Positions 45,677 to 54,609 of a stretch of DNA of 64,000 nucleotides are shown here, one piece after another. Within the stretch, counting starts at the first letter, position 1, and every line of letters begins with the position of its first letter. The stretch is from NCBI RefSeq assembly GCF_016107525.1, contig NZ_JABASR010000001.1, positions 62,001 to 126,000 on the forward strand. Direction: 5' to 3'. Under the pieces are notes generated by a model. It saw only the letters and a list, made by a program, of their open reading frames with translations. It did no database searches and was not told the origin of the DNA. The position numbers and the translations under genes were made by a program. Origin of the DNA: Psychrobacter aquimaris. Its GTDB lineage: Bacteria > Pseudomonadota > Gammaproteobacteria > Pseudomonadales > Moraxellaceae.

Positions 45677-46414
45677 ATGACAGATTCTACTGAAAAATTA
45701 CATATTCTCATTACTGGGGCGACGTCAGGCATTGGTAAGCAGTTAGCAAAAGACTATCTGCTAGCAGATCATCATGTATATGCAGTCGGCCGTGACGACG
45801 AAGCATTGGCTGAACTTCAGGCGTTAGGCGCAGAAACGATTGATTTAGACCTTATGGATCGAGAAAAAGTCATCGAAGCGTTTGAAAAAATCGACAATGT
45901 TGATCTAGCGATTTGCGGCGCTGGTATGTGCGAGTACTTAGACATGCCGAACTTTGACAGTAGTGTGTTTATGAAAGTCATGTCGGTAAATATGGGCACA
46001 TTGTCGCATGCTATCGAAGGGGTGTTGCCAAAATTAATCGCCTCAAAAGGTCGCTTGGTGGGAATTGGTTCAGCCTCTGCTTATGTGCCGTTTGCTCGTG
46101 CCGAAGCTTATGGCAGCTCAAAGGCTGCCATCCATTACCTAATGAAAACCTTGCAAATTAGCCTTGCACCGTATGATGTGTCGGTCAGCTTGGTCATACC
46201 TGGTTTTGTTGAAACGCCTATGACCAAACAGAATGATTTCCCTATGCCGTTTATCCAGACAACAGCGCAGGCAAGCCAAGCCATCCGCGATGGTATCGCG
46301 CGCGGTCACGATGTGATTGAATTTCCCAAAAAGCTCACTTTACCGTTAAAGGCGCTGGGTACGTTGCCAGATTTGGTGTGGCAACAAGTCAGTGAAAAGC
46401 TCAATAAAAAGTAA
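45677..46414 (+). CDS. Short-chain dehydrogenase/reductase
   Basis: Classical SDR of 245 residues: NAD(P)-binding TGATSGIG at residues 14-21, catalytic Ser in GIGSASAYVPF and the YxxxK pair in AYGSSKAAIHY. It opens a five-gene run (SDR, FAD oxidoreductase, DUF1365, CFA-like methyltransferase, DUF2177). In other proteobacteria this set acts in fatty-acyl modification; the substrate of this SDR is not known. Start supported by AAGGA upstream. Confidence 0.88.
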   Translation: MTDSTEKLHILITGATSGIGKQLAKDYLLADHHVYAVGRDDEALAELQALGAETIDLDLMDREKVIEAFEKIDNVDLAICGAGMCEYLDMPNFDSSVFMKVMSVNMGTLSHAIEGVLPKLIASKGRLVGIGSASAYVPFARAEAYGSSKAAIHYLMKTLQISLAPYDVSVSLVIPGFVETPMTKQNDFPMPFIQTTAQASQAIRDGIARGHDVIEFPKKLTLPLKALGTLPDLVWQQVSEKLNKK

Positions 46415-46480
46415 TTTATCATTATCAACAAAAATATTATCCACTATAAAAACAGCAAAAATATAGAAGGGAATGCTTTT

Positions 46481-48217
46481 ATGCCGTTTATCCGTTTCAA
46501 GCGTGCAAATAACCAAAAAATAGCCAACGACAATACAGTAAAAAATTCAGACTATCAGTCAGCGCAAAAACGTATCGCCATTATCGGCTCGGGGGTGTCT
46601 GGCCTGACCTGTGCTCATTATCTGGTGGCACAACATGAAGTAACGGTATTCGAGGCTAATGATTATATCGGTGGGCATGTAAATACCATCGATGTCGCGC
46701 TACAAGATGGCAAAAAAGCAAAGAGTAGCAATGTAGAGAGCAGTGCTATAGATACTGGGTTTATCGTCTTTAATGAGCGTACTTATCCCAATTTCTTTCG
46801 TCTACTTCATGAGTTGCAAGTGCCGTTTCAGTCGACTGACATGAGCTTTTCAGTAAAGAATACAGCGCGACATTTTGAATATAATGGTCACACGCTCAAT
46901 ACTTTATTGTCGCAGCGTAAGAATGTCCTCAATCCAAAGTTTTGGCGATTCATCAAAGATATTTTTCAGTTCAATAAGCATATCAAGCAGCTACGCCAAG
47001 ACTACGAAATGGCACGTGCTCAAGGGCAAGATGTCAGCATTTTTACTGAGCAAACCCTAGGTGACTATCTCACACAGCAGAAGTACGGTCAGCTGTTTAC
47101 CGATAACTATCTACTGCCAATGGTCTCAGCCATTTGGTCAACCAGTCTGGATGAAGTGCAAGATTTCCCATTGGTGTTTTTTGCGCAGTTCTTTGACAAT
47201 CATGGTTTGCTCGATGTGGTCAATCGTCCGCAATGGTTTACGATCAAAGGTGGCTCAAAACAATACGTTAATAAATTGATTCCGCGATTTATCAAAGCGG
47301 GCGGTAAGGTGAGAGTCAACAGCCCAGTACAGTCTGTGGTTCGTGATGGCGATCAGGTATTATTGACGGTTCAAAATAAAGGTAGTGCTGATAACACTAT
47401 CGAGAATCTTGTATTCGATGAAGTTGTTTTTGCTTGTCATGCAGATACTGCGTTAAAGATTCTAAAAGATGCGAGTACTGATGAGTCTGAGGTACTGAGT
47501 CACTTCCGCTTTACCAAAAATACAGCTGTACTGCATACCGATATCAGTGTGCTGCCGAACAAGCCATTGGCATGGGCCAGCTGGAATTATCTGATAGATG
47601 AGAATCTCTCAAATAAAACTGCGCGACAATCATCCGCTGAAAACAATACTGAAAAATCGCAAATATCAACAAAACCAGTGCTGACTTATCATATGAATAT
47701 CCTACAACGCTTGACCAAAAAGCACAATTACTTGGTTACGCTTAATCCAGCAACTGTTAATAAAAGTGTTGATGACAAGCAAGTCATTAAGCGCATCGAT
47801 TATAGCCATCCAGTGTTTGATTTAGCGATGATAGAGGCGCAAAGTAAATGGTCAAGTATCTCTAGTAACGGCTTGCACACGCATTTTTGCGGGGCCTATT
47901 GGTTTAATGGTTTTCATGAAGATGGCGTGCGCAGTGGTCTACGTGTCTGTCAGGCGCTTGGTCTTGATATTGATATAAAAGATGAGGTTGACCGAGCTCA
48001 TTTACCTGATGCTGATAGCGCACATACGCCGTTTCGTTATAAAGACCTGCCGGTAAAGGCGGATACCAAATTGCGCGCACTTAATAAGCGTGAGGTTGTC
48101 ACGGCGGCTACCAATCAGGAGTTGGTTGAGTATGCTGAGCGCTTACAGAGTGCCGTTGCTGGTGATACCAACCAACATAAAAAACGCAGTTTATTTGGTC
48201 GCCGTAAAGTGCAGTGA
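46481..48217 (+). CDS. FAD-dependent oxidoreductase (amine oxidase-like)
   Basis: 578-residue flavoprotein of the NAD(P)/FAD-dependent, amine-oxidase-like family. Dinucleotide-binding loop IAIIGSGVSGLTCAHYL starts near residue 32 and is followed by EANDYIGGHV and DTGFIVFNERTYPNF. An N-terminal 30-residue polar tail and a C-terminal basic tail are extra. In the CFA-linked cluster of other bacteria a homologue is thought to desaturate or otherwise oxidise lipid acyl chains. It precedes the DUF1365 gene with a small overlap or gap depending on that gene's start. Confidence 0.87.
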   Translation: MPFIRFKRANNQKIANDNTVKNSDYQSAQKRIAIIGSGVSGLTCAHYLVAQHEVTVFEANDYIGGHVNTIDVALQDGKKAKSSNVESSAIDTGFIVFNERTYPNFFRLLHELQVPFQSTDMSFSVKNTARHFEYNGHTLNTLLSQRKNVLNPKFWRFIKDIFQFNKHIKQLRQDYEMARAQGQDVSIFTEQTLGDYLTQQKYGQLFTDNYLLPMVSAIWSTSLDEVQDFPLVFFAQFFDNHGLLDVVNRPQWFTIKGGSKQYVNKLIPRFIKAGGKVRVNSPVQSVVRDGDQVLLTVQNKGSADNTIENLVFDEVVFACHADTALKILKDASTDESEVLSHFRFTKNTAVLHTDISVLPNKPLAWASWNYLIDENLSNKTARQSSAENNTEKSQISTKPVLTYHMNILQRLTKKHNYLVTLNPATVNKSVDDKQVIKRIDYSHPVFDLAMIEAQSKWSSISSNGLHTHFCGAYWFNGFHEDGVRSGLRVCQALGLDIDIKDEVDRAHLPDADSAHTPFRYKDLPVKADTKLRALNKREVVTAATNQELVEYAERLQSAVAGDTNQHKKRSLFGRRKVQ

Positions 48218-48258
48218 TTTTGAGAGTGAGATCAACGAACACTATTGAAGAGAATGCT

Positions 48259-49239
48259 ATGTCTATTGAAACCGACACGCCTAATAAGCTGTTACCCCAT
48301 CAGTTATTTCATGGGACGACTTGGCACAGTCGGTTACTGCCAAGTGTACATAAATTTGCGTACCCATATCGTTATTGGGGCATCAATATCAGCGCATTGG
48401 CTATAGGACAGGAACTGCCGGAAGTAAGCATAGGTATTGGTGGCAAAAATAAGATTGTAAGAAGGCTGCTTTCAAAAGGGCGACTGACCAAAGGATTGCC
48501 ATTATTTTCCGCAAAGAAAAAAGCCTTGCAGCAGTTTTGTCCTGATGATTATTTACAGGGGCTACCTTTACAAGAATCAAATAGCCTAAGTAATTGCTCA
48601 GTTAGTGATAATCATGATAATTATCGTTCAAATCCTATTCAAGCACTTAATCATCGCTTAAGCCAAGCGTTTATTGAGCAAGCGGGTAGTGCACCAACAG
48701 GCGATATTATTGGTATGCTCGTTTGCCGTAATGCGGGTATTTATTTTAGCCCAGTCAATTTTTACTTAGGTTTTGATGAGCAGCAGATGCCTTCCCACTT
48801 ATTGGCTGAAGTCTCTAATACACCATGGGATAAGCGTCATTATTATGGGTTTGCACTCAATGGCGTGGATACTGAATTTTGTCATGATAAAGATTTTCAT
48901 GTATCACCTTTTAACCCGATCGATCAGCTATATCGTTGGCAGGTTAAGGTAAAGCAACAGCCAGATAATTGCTTGCAAGTTCGTATTGCTATTGATATCA
49001 GCGATGAGCGCGGTGAGGTATTAAAAACTGGTATAAAAATGGCTGGCGTTCCAATGACCGCCACAACGATTCAAAATAGTCTACGAAAAAATCCGCTAAT
49101 GAATCTGACTTCTGTAACCCGTATTTATTGGAATGCTTTCAAGCTTTATGCGATTAAAAAAGTGCCTTATATTCATTATGATGAAAAGCTAGCCGATAGC
49201 CAACAGAACAAAGCACCGACTCCAAAAGAGATTCTTTGA
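48259..49239 (+). CDS. DUF1365 family protein
   Basis: 327-residue protein of the DUF1365 family, recognised by an N-terminal RLLPSVHKFAYPYRYWGINI segment and the later RNAGIYFSPVNFYL, EVSNTPWDKRHYYG and FHVSPFNPID motifs. Members are nearly always next to a CFA-synthase-like methyltransferase and a flavoprotein, as here. An upstream GTG at 48214 overlaps the previous stop (GTGA), but the ATG at 48259 has GAAGAG nearby and better fits the domain. The biochemical role is unknown. Confidence 0.86.
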   Translation: MSIETDTPNKLLPHQLFHGTTWHSRLLPSVHKFAYPYRYWGINISALAIGQELPEVSIGIGGKNKIVRRLLSKGRLTKGLPLFSAKKKALQQFCPDDYLQGLPLQESNSLSNCSVSDNHDNYRSNPIQALNHRLSQAFIEQAGSAPTGDIIGMLVCRNAGIYFSPVNFYLGFDEQQMPSHLLAEVSNTPWDKRHYYGFALNGVDTEFCHDKDFHVSPFNPIDQLYRWQVKVKQQPDNCLQVRIAIDISDERGEVLKTGIKMAGVPMTATTIQNSLRKNPLMNLTSVTRIYWNAFKLYAIKKVPYIHYDEKLADSQQNKAPTPKEIL

Positions 49240-49322
49240 TTATTGAAGGGCTAAAGAACAGTTAAAGATATTTATCAGCTTAACGCTCAAGCATAGAGCA
49301 TTTAAACAAGGACGAATATACG

Positions 49323-50816
49323 ATGTCAGCACGACCAACCGACCGAGCACCCGTTTCGACATTAGGGAAATTGACCACACAGATGAGTAAGGTCGTTAAT
49401 GAGAGCGCCATTTTTCAGCCCGTCAGTGCGGGAATGAATCAGTTGGCAAGAAAACTTATCTTTCGCGCATTAGCGCATATACAGTTTGGTAGCCTGACTA
49501 TAGTCGAAGCATTCAGCGCACAAGCACCTAATACCGTTAGCTTTGGTAAAGTGTCCGATACTGTCGCGAGCAGTTCGGCAGTTGGTCGCCATTCACTACA
49601 CGTCACCTTGATGATTCACGACCCTGCTGTCTATCGGCAGCTGTTGCTTGGCGGATCTATTGCGCTAGCGGACAGTTATATTAATGGTGAGTGGGATACG
49701 AACGATTTGACAGGATTGATTCGGTTGGCAGCACGTAACTTGGCGGTGTTGAATAAATTAGAAAGTCGCTTTGCAGGCGTGAGTAAGGCCTTTGAAAAGG
49801 CGAAACATCGGCTACGTAGTAATGATAAGTCTGGCGCCAAGTCCAATATTTTAGCGCATTATGACTTGGGCAATGATATGTATCAGCGGTTTTTGGACGA
49901 TACGATGATGTATTCAGCAGCAGTATATCGTACGCCTGATGTATCACTGAGCGCAGCGCAGCAGCATAAACTGGCGCTCATTTGCCAGCGATTACAATTG
50001 ACGCCTGATGATCATGTGATAGAAATTGGCACAGGATGGGGCGGTTTTGCTATTTATGCCGCCACACATTATGGCTGTCACATAACGACGACGACCATCT
50101 CTGACGCCCAGTACGATGAAGCACAGCGCCGAGTCAAAGCGGCAGGGCTGTCTGATAAAATTACACTGCTGAAGCAAGATTACCGTGAGCTGACGGGGCA
50201 GTACGACAAGCTAGTCAGCATCGAGATGATTGAAGCCGTTGGACACGAGTACTTGCCGACGTTTTTTGCCAAATGTAATAGCTTGCTCAAACCCACAGGG
50301 CTGATGGTGCTGCAAGCGATTACTTTTAATGATCAAAACTACCAAGATTATGTTAATTCAGTCGATTTTATCCAGACGCACATTTTCCCCGGTGGTTGTT
50401 TACTCTCTAATCAAGAGCTAAACAATCAGTTTACTGAACAAACCGACATGGTCATCAAGCAATTACATGATTACGGTTTCGACTATGCCCATACCTTGCG
50501 TGATTGGCGTGCCGCGTTTATGGCGCAGCGTAAAGAAATTAAAGGGCTTGGTTATGATGATGCTTTTATTCGCCTATGGGAGTTTTACTTTTGCTACTGC
50601 GAAGGTGGATTTTTAGAGCGTACTATCGGCGTGGTACAGTTGACCGCAGTGAAGCCAGATAATATTGATGTGATGCATTTTTCCGATTTGTCTTCTCATG
50701 ATACTCTCACCGATGAGCAAAGCAGCCGCCTGATTCACGATATTATGAATTCTGATGAGAGCAGTAATGCCAATAGTCATAGCCAAGATACTTCCAAACA
50801 AAATACAGTGTTTTAA
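49323..50816 (+). CDS. cfa: Cyclopropane-fatty-acyl-phospholipid synthase family methyltransferase
   Basis: SAM-dependent enzyme that adds a methylene or methyl carbon to unsaturated acyl chains of membrane phospholipids. SAM motif I is VIEIGTGWGGFAIYAATHYG (residues about 235-254), with EMIEAVGHEYL and the YFCYCEGGF cysteine region near the C-terminus. At 497 residues it is over 100 residues longer than E. coli Cfa because of an N-terminal lipid-binding-like domain and a Ser/Asn-rich tail. In this cluster the flavoprotein neighbour suggests a modified product (for instance a methylated or furan fatty acid) instead of plain cyclopropane; undecided. Confidence 0.88.
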   Translation: MSARPTDRAPVSTLGKLTTQMSKVVNESAIFQPVSAGMNQLARKLIFRALAHIQFGSLTIVEAFSAQAPNTVSFGKVSDTVASSSAVGRHSLHVTLMIHDPAVYRQLLLGGSIALADSYINGEWDTNDLTGLIRLAARNLAVLNKLESRFAGVSKAFEKAKHRLRSNDKSGAKSNILAHYDLGNDMYQRFLDDTMMYSAAVYRTPDVSLSAAQQHKLALICQRLQLTPDDHVIEIGTGWGGFAIYAATHYGCHITTTTISDAQYDEAQRRVKAAGLSDKITLLKQDYRELTGQYDKLVSIEMIEAVGHEYLPTFFAKCNSLLKPTGLMVLQAITFNDQNYQDYVNSVDFIQTHIFPGGCLLSNQELNNQFTEQTDMVIKQLHDYGFDYAHTLRDWRAAFMAQRKEIKGLGYDDAFIRLWEFYFCYCEGGFLERTIGVVQLTAVKPDNIDVMHFSDLSSHDTLTDEQSSRLIHDIMNSDESSNANSHSQDTSKQNTVF

Positions 50817-50896
50817 TAAGTGGTGTCTTAACAAGCTGTGTCTTAACAAGCGACGACGGAAACAAGCTGGAATTAAAAAATGCTAATTAAAAGGAT

Positions 50897-51313
50897 GTGA
50901 TTATGGGTTATGTATTTGTATATTTGGCTGCTGTGATTATATTTTTGGGTATTGACGCAGTTTGGCTTAAGACCATGACTGGCTTATTTTATGAAAAACG
51001 TATCGGGCATCTGCTTGCCGATGAGCCAAACATGATTGCTGCTGGCGTGTTCTATATGTTTTATCTACTGGCTCTCTGTATCTTGATTTTATATCCACAA
51101 ATCAAAGCAGGTGCTTCGATTGGTCATATCTTCTTGCTTGGCGGCTTGATAGGGCTGATGGCTTATGGTACTTATGACTTTACCAGTTTAGCGTTGTACA
51201 AAGGTTTTACACTGGACACAGCGCTGGTCGATTTTGCTTGGGGCGGCATCTTGACAGGTTCAGTGAGCGCCATTGTCGCTTGGCTTGCTTATCGCTTTCA
51301 TTGGCTGAGTTAA
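50897..51313 (+). CDS. DUF2177 membrane protein
   Basis: 138-residue protein with four hydrophobic segments, recognised as DUF2177 by FLGIDAVWLKTM, the YMFYLLALCILIL stretch and AYGTYDFTSLALYKGFTL...DFAWGG. It ends the lipid cluster; such genes commonly sit beside DUF1365 and CFA-like genes. AAGGA upstream supports the start. Function unknown, possibly a membrane helper for acyl-chain modification. Confidence 0.88.
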   Translation: MIMGYVFVYLAAVIIFLGIDAVWLKTMTGLFYEKRIGHLLADEPNMIAAGVFYMFYLLALCILILYPQIKAGASIGHIFLLGGLIGLMAYGTYDFTSLALYKGFTLDTALVDFAWGGILTGSVSAIVAWLAYRFHWLS

Positions 51314-51439
51314 AGTTAAATAGTTTAAGGTTTACATAACCTAGACCATTCAATGACAGAGGGCCGTTTGTGCTCTCTTGTGAGCTGCTGTATAAATGAT
51401 ACCTATTATAAATAAGTGTTAAACCATTCAAGGATTTTT

Positions 51440-51985
51440 ATGCCGCAATACAATACCAGCTCGACTGCCAAAAAAGCCCCGTTAAATCATGAGTTATATA
51501 TGTCGATACTCATGACGCCTGATATGGCGAATTTTATTGGCAATGTGCATGGTGGAGATTTGCTTAAGATGCTTGATCAAGTCGCTTATGCTTGTGCCAG
51601 TCGCTATAGTGGTAATTATGTGGTGACGCTGTCTGTTGACCAAGTGATGTTTCGTGAACCTATATATGTTGGCGAATTGGTCACCTTTGCGGCAAGTGTC
51701 AACTATGTAGGGAATACTTCGATGGAGATTGGCATTCGCGTCGAGGCAGAAGACGTTCGCGCCCGTACGGTACGCCATACCAACAGCTGCTATTTTACGA
51801 TGGTGGCTATCGATGATAATGGCAAACCCACACCTGCGCCGCCACTTGAGATCAAAAATCCTATGCAGCAGTGTCGTGCTGATGCCGCTCTAGAGCGTAA
51901 AAATCTGCGTCTAGAAAGCTCACATCGTCCAAGCTGCGATATAACAAATATGGTTGGGGAACTGGCTAATCCTCATGATCGTTAA
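51440..51985 (+). CDS. Acyl-CoA thioesterase, YciA-like hotdog protein
   Basis: 181-residue hotdog-fold thioesterase hydrolysing acyl-CoA. The family core is FIGNVHGGDLLKMLDQVAYACASRYSG followed by VTLSVDQVMFREPIYVGELV, close to the YciA/BACH group. AAGGA stands before the ATG at 51440; an in-frame ATG at 51416 is less likely. It follows the lipid cluster but has its own spacing of 126 bases. Confidence 0.9.
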   Translation: MPQYNTSSTAKKAPLNHELYMSILMTPDMANFIGNVHGGDLLKMLDQVAYACASRYSGNYVVTLSVDQVMFREPIYVGELVTFAASVNYVGNTSMEIGIRVEAEDVRARTVRHTNSCYFTMVAIDDNGKPTPAPPLEIKNPMQQCRADAALERKNLRLESSHRPSCDITNMVGELANPHDR

Positions 51986-52091
51986 GATAAGTAGACCATG
52001 TGTAGTAAGTTAAAAGGCTTTCAACATATGGTCTATTTGTCTGATTGAATATATAAATATCTGCGTTCAAAAAGCCTATATCGAGACCATT

Positions 52092-53213
52092 ATGAGCTTA
52101 AAATCATCGGAAACCGAGTCACATAATTCTATTTCTCATCAGTCAGCGCCGCGTAATAGTCGTGCTCGGGGTACTGGCACGCTCATTAACGCTGCCACTG
52201 CTGATGGTAATTCTCGTTCTGGATTAGACAGTGCTTCTCAGTCAGCAACCAATAAAGACAAGCAACATTCCGCTTCATTGGTAACGGTATTAATTGCCGT
52301 TGGTGCCAACCTCATCATTGCGATTGCTAAAACGGTTGCAGCATTTATGACGGGTTCTGCTTCTATGATCGCAGAGTCAGCGCATTCGTGGGCAGATGCA
52401 GGTAACGGCACCTTATTAATTGTCGCCGAGAAAAAGGCGATCAAACCTGCTGATGAAAGCCATCCGCTCGGCTATGGTAAGGAAGCTTATGTCTGGTCGA
52501 TGATTGCTGCTTTTGGTGTCTTTATGGCAGGTTCGATTGTCTCCATTTATACCGGTATCACTGAGTGGAATGCTGCGGAAAGTGAGACCAACTATACCAT
52601 CGGCTTTATTATATTGGCCGTCGCGTTTGTGCTCGAAGGGTTTTCATTAGGGCAAGCTTACTTACAAAGCAAAAAGCATGGTGAAGCGATTAATGTCAGC
52701 GCTATTGGCTATGTGGTCGATACGTCAAATCCTACTTTACGTGGTGTATTCTTTGAGGATTTAGCGGCTGTGATTGGCTTGGTTGTCGCTGCTACTGCTA
52801 TGGGTATGCATGCTTATACGGGACAGCCGTTTTGGGATGCGTTAGGTTCTATCGTTGTCGGAATATTATTGGGTGCGGTAGCTATATTTTTAATTAGCCG
52901 TAATCGTGACTTTTTGGTCGGTTATAAAGTATCAGAGAGAATACATGACTATGCGTTGAGCGAGTTACTTAATCATCCAGATATCGATAGTGTTTCGTAT
53001 TTACATTTGGAGTGGGTAGGACCAAAAAAAATATTTATGGTGGCAGCAGTCGATATCGCTGGCAATCAAAAAGAAAAAGAGATTGCCCAAAAATTTGAAA
53101 CTATCGAAAGTCAGTTCCGTGCCAACCCTCTATTTCAGGAAGCTATCCTGACTTTATCTGTACCCAATGCTGAAACTTTGAGCGTACCCAATAGTCATAA
53201 TCAAGATGCATGA
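52092..53213 (+). CDS. Cation diffusion facilitator transporter
   Basis: 373-residue CDF/SLC30-family metal efflux protein. After a 55-residue polar N-terminus, six transmembrane helices begin at SLVTVLIAVGANLIIAI. The metal-binding helix reads AESAHSWADAGN, and the second site FFEDLAAVIGL uses Glu-Asp, as in the SLC30A9-like subgroup. A C-terminal cytoplasmic domain follows (residues 280-373). The metal (zinc, manganese or cobalt) cannot be told from sequence. Confidence 0.88.
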   Translation: MSLKSSETESHNSISHQSAPRNSRARGTGTLINAATADGNSRSGLDSASQSATNKDKQHSASLVTVLIAVGANLIIAIAKTVAAFMTGSASMIAESAHSWADAGNGTLLIVAEKKAIKPADESHPLGYGKEAYVWSMIAAFGVFMAGSIVSIYTGITEWNAAESETNYTIGFIILAVAFVLEGFSLGQAYLQSKKHGEAINVSAIGYVVDTSNPTLRGVFFEDLAAVIGLVVAATAMGMHAYTGQPFWDALGSIVVGILLGAVAIFLISRNRDFLVGYKVSERIHDYALSELLNHPDIDSVSYLHLEWVGPKKIFMVAAVDIAGNQKEKEIAQKFETIESQFRANPLFQEAILTLSVPNAETLSVPNSHNQDA

Positions 53214-53293
53214 TAAAAAGAAAACAATGTGAAACTAAATCTTCGGTCTGCCATAGAAAGTAACATGGGGCGTTTAATTAGGGTTCGCTCATA

Positions 53294-53566
53294 GTGCTGG
53301 GTCAATATGCCAAGATAATGATCAATGGTATAGGCGATGCCACTGATAAGCAGACATTGGCGCAAGCTTATATTAAGGCGGCAAAAACTTACTATACGCA
53401 AGCGGAAGTTGATGCTCAAATTGATTTTCATCATATGGAAACGGGTCAAAGTATTCTCGCAAAACAGCCACAGATTATAGCAGCCTTTTTAAAGCAATCT
53501 TTGCCTGACGATACTAGTGATACAGAAGCACAACTGGTGAGCTTTTACCGCAGATGCAGAAAATAA
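53294..53566 (+). pseudogene. Truncated DUF2059 protein remnant
   Basis: The 90-codon reading frame carries only the C-terminal part of a DUF2059 domain: IKAAKTYYTQAEVDAQIDFH, METGQSILAKQPQIIAAF matches the typical ending (FTEAEL... FYxSPxGQ... KQPQ). No signal peptide or N-terminal domain half is found in any frame between the CDF gene and this start, and no ribosome site precedes it. It is followed by a stop-rich heptanucleotide repeat. It is best seen as a decayed 5'-truncated gene. Confidence 0.5.
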
Positions 53567-53581
53567 TCCAAGGTATTTTTT

Positions 53582-53626
53582 AACTGATAACTGATAACTG
53601 ATAACTGATAACTGATAACTGATAAC
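53582..53626. repeat. Heptanucleotide tandem repeat (AACTGAT)6
   Basis: Six perfect AACTGAT copies plus AAC. Because the unit length is not a multiple of three, TAA and TGA stops fall in every plus-strand frame. Confidence 0.95.
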
Positions 53627-53675
53627 CTAGCTATTTTACAACCAGTTTCTGAGCGCCAATCTTAAAGTTAGTCCA

Positions 53676-53708
53676 TAAAAAAAGGTCACTATAAAAGTGA
53701 CCTTTTTG
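53676..53708. terminator. Bidirectional terminator between DUF2059 remnant and dps
   Basis: AAAAAGGTCACT / AGTGACCTTTTT stem with a short loop; T-runs on both strands; ends dps on the minus strand. Confidence 0.85.
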
Positions 53709-53755
53709 CTGATAGAGACTATTTCAGTGGTATAGCTAATTTAGGTATAAAGTTG

Positions 53756-54238
53756 TTATTTTTTTGGCGCATTGGCACCGATAAACCAAGCGTCTTTATC
53801 AACGATACGGCTTATTTCCGTTAATAAGTCGGCAGTATCTTCATCACCAGCATCGCCAGCCGTGTTAATCGCTTCACGCAATGATGCCGCAATGGTTTTA
53901 TAACGATTGGTAAGCTCACGAACATGCTGATCGACTTCAGTGATGTCAGTAGGGTAAGTCTCTAAAATAGAGTCCTCAACGACGCGTTTAGAGATACCAT
54001 TGGCTTTACCGCCAAGGATAACAATACGCTCAGCGACCGTATCATAAGCTTCAGTTAAGCGCTCATAAGTGTCATCTAATAACTGATGGACACCGATAAA
54101 GCCAGTACCTTGCAGGTTCCAATGACATTGCTTACTGTCCATACTTAAATCAATAAGATTTGCTAAATTTGCATTTAATAGCTCTACCATTTTTTTGGCA
54201 GTTTCGTCTGATATTCCACTTGCGTAACGTTCTCTCAT
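53756..54238 (-). CDS. dps: DNA protection during starvation protein Dps
   Basis: Ferritin-like dodecamer that binds DNA and oxidises iron with peroxide. The ferroxidase-site segment reads CHWNLQGTGFIGVHQLLDDTYE, with the second helix TLTEAYDTVAERI-type pattern and the C-terminal DKDAWFIGANAP. Length 160 fits. GGAG 6 bases upstream supports the start. A 15-bp palindrome AATGAAAATTTCATT at 54266-54280 lies 28 bases before the start codon. Confidence 0.93.
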   Translation of the reverse strand: MRERYASGISDETAKKMVELLNANLANLIDLSMDSKQCHWNLQGTGFIGVHQLLDDTYERLTEAYDTVAERIVILGGKANGISKRVVEDSILETYPTDITEVDQHVRELTNRYKTIAASLREAINTAGDAGDEDTADLLTEISRIVDKDAWFIGANAPKK

Positions 54239-54609
54239 GTTTTACTCCGCTATGTGTATTATTTTAATGAAAATTTCATTTGTTGTTATTGGTATCTTGC
54301 TGATGTACTACTTGTTGATTCGTTATAAATAATAGCAGCTTAAATGAAGGTTGGAACCCTCAAGCGTTAGGCTTTATTAGGTGGTCGTGTAATGAGTTTG
54401 TTAATCATGAAAAGCTTTGTAAATTTAGCAGATATTGTGTGCGTTTTTTATAACGACGGTATTATTTATTCGTTAGAAATAGGGTGTGTGACGTCATGTC
54501 TAGGTGCTGGTGTTTCAGGAGAAGAGGGTAAGATAAACCCCCTAATTACCTTTAAAAACCCTAGCTTAGACCCCACATTGTTATAAACCTTCAGAAGAAG
54601 AAAGCCATT
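54239..54609. other. Divergent intergenic region dps / uvrB
   Basis: 371 bases. It holds the palindrome AATGAAAATTTCATT (54266-54280), probably regulating dps. A 64-codon ORF at 54392-54586 has an AGGTGG site but no recognisable features, so it is not called. Confidence 0.4.

Noticed and set aside
53582-53626. Possible CRISPR-like array
   Set aside because: It is a simple 7-bp tandem repeat without spacers; no cas genes are nearby.
54392-54586. 64-codon ORF between dps and uvrB
   Set aside because: It has a possible AGGTGG site, but no recognisable domain, signal peptide or codon pattern; evidence is too thin to call it.
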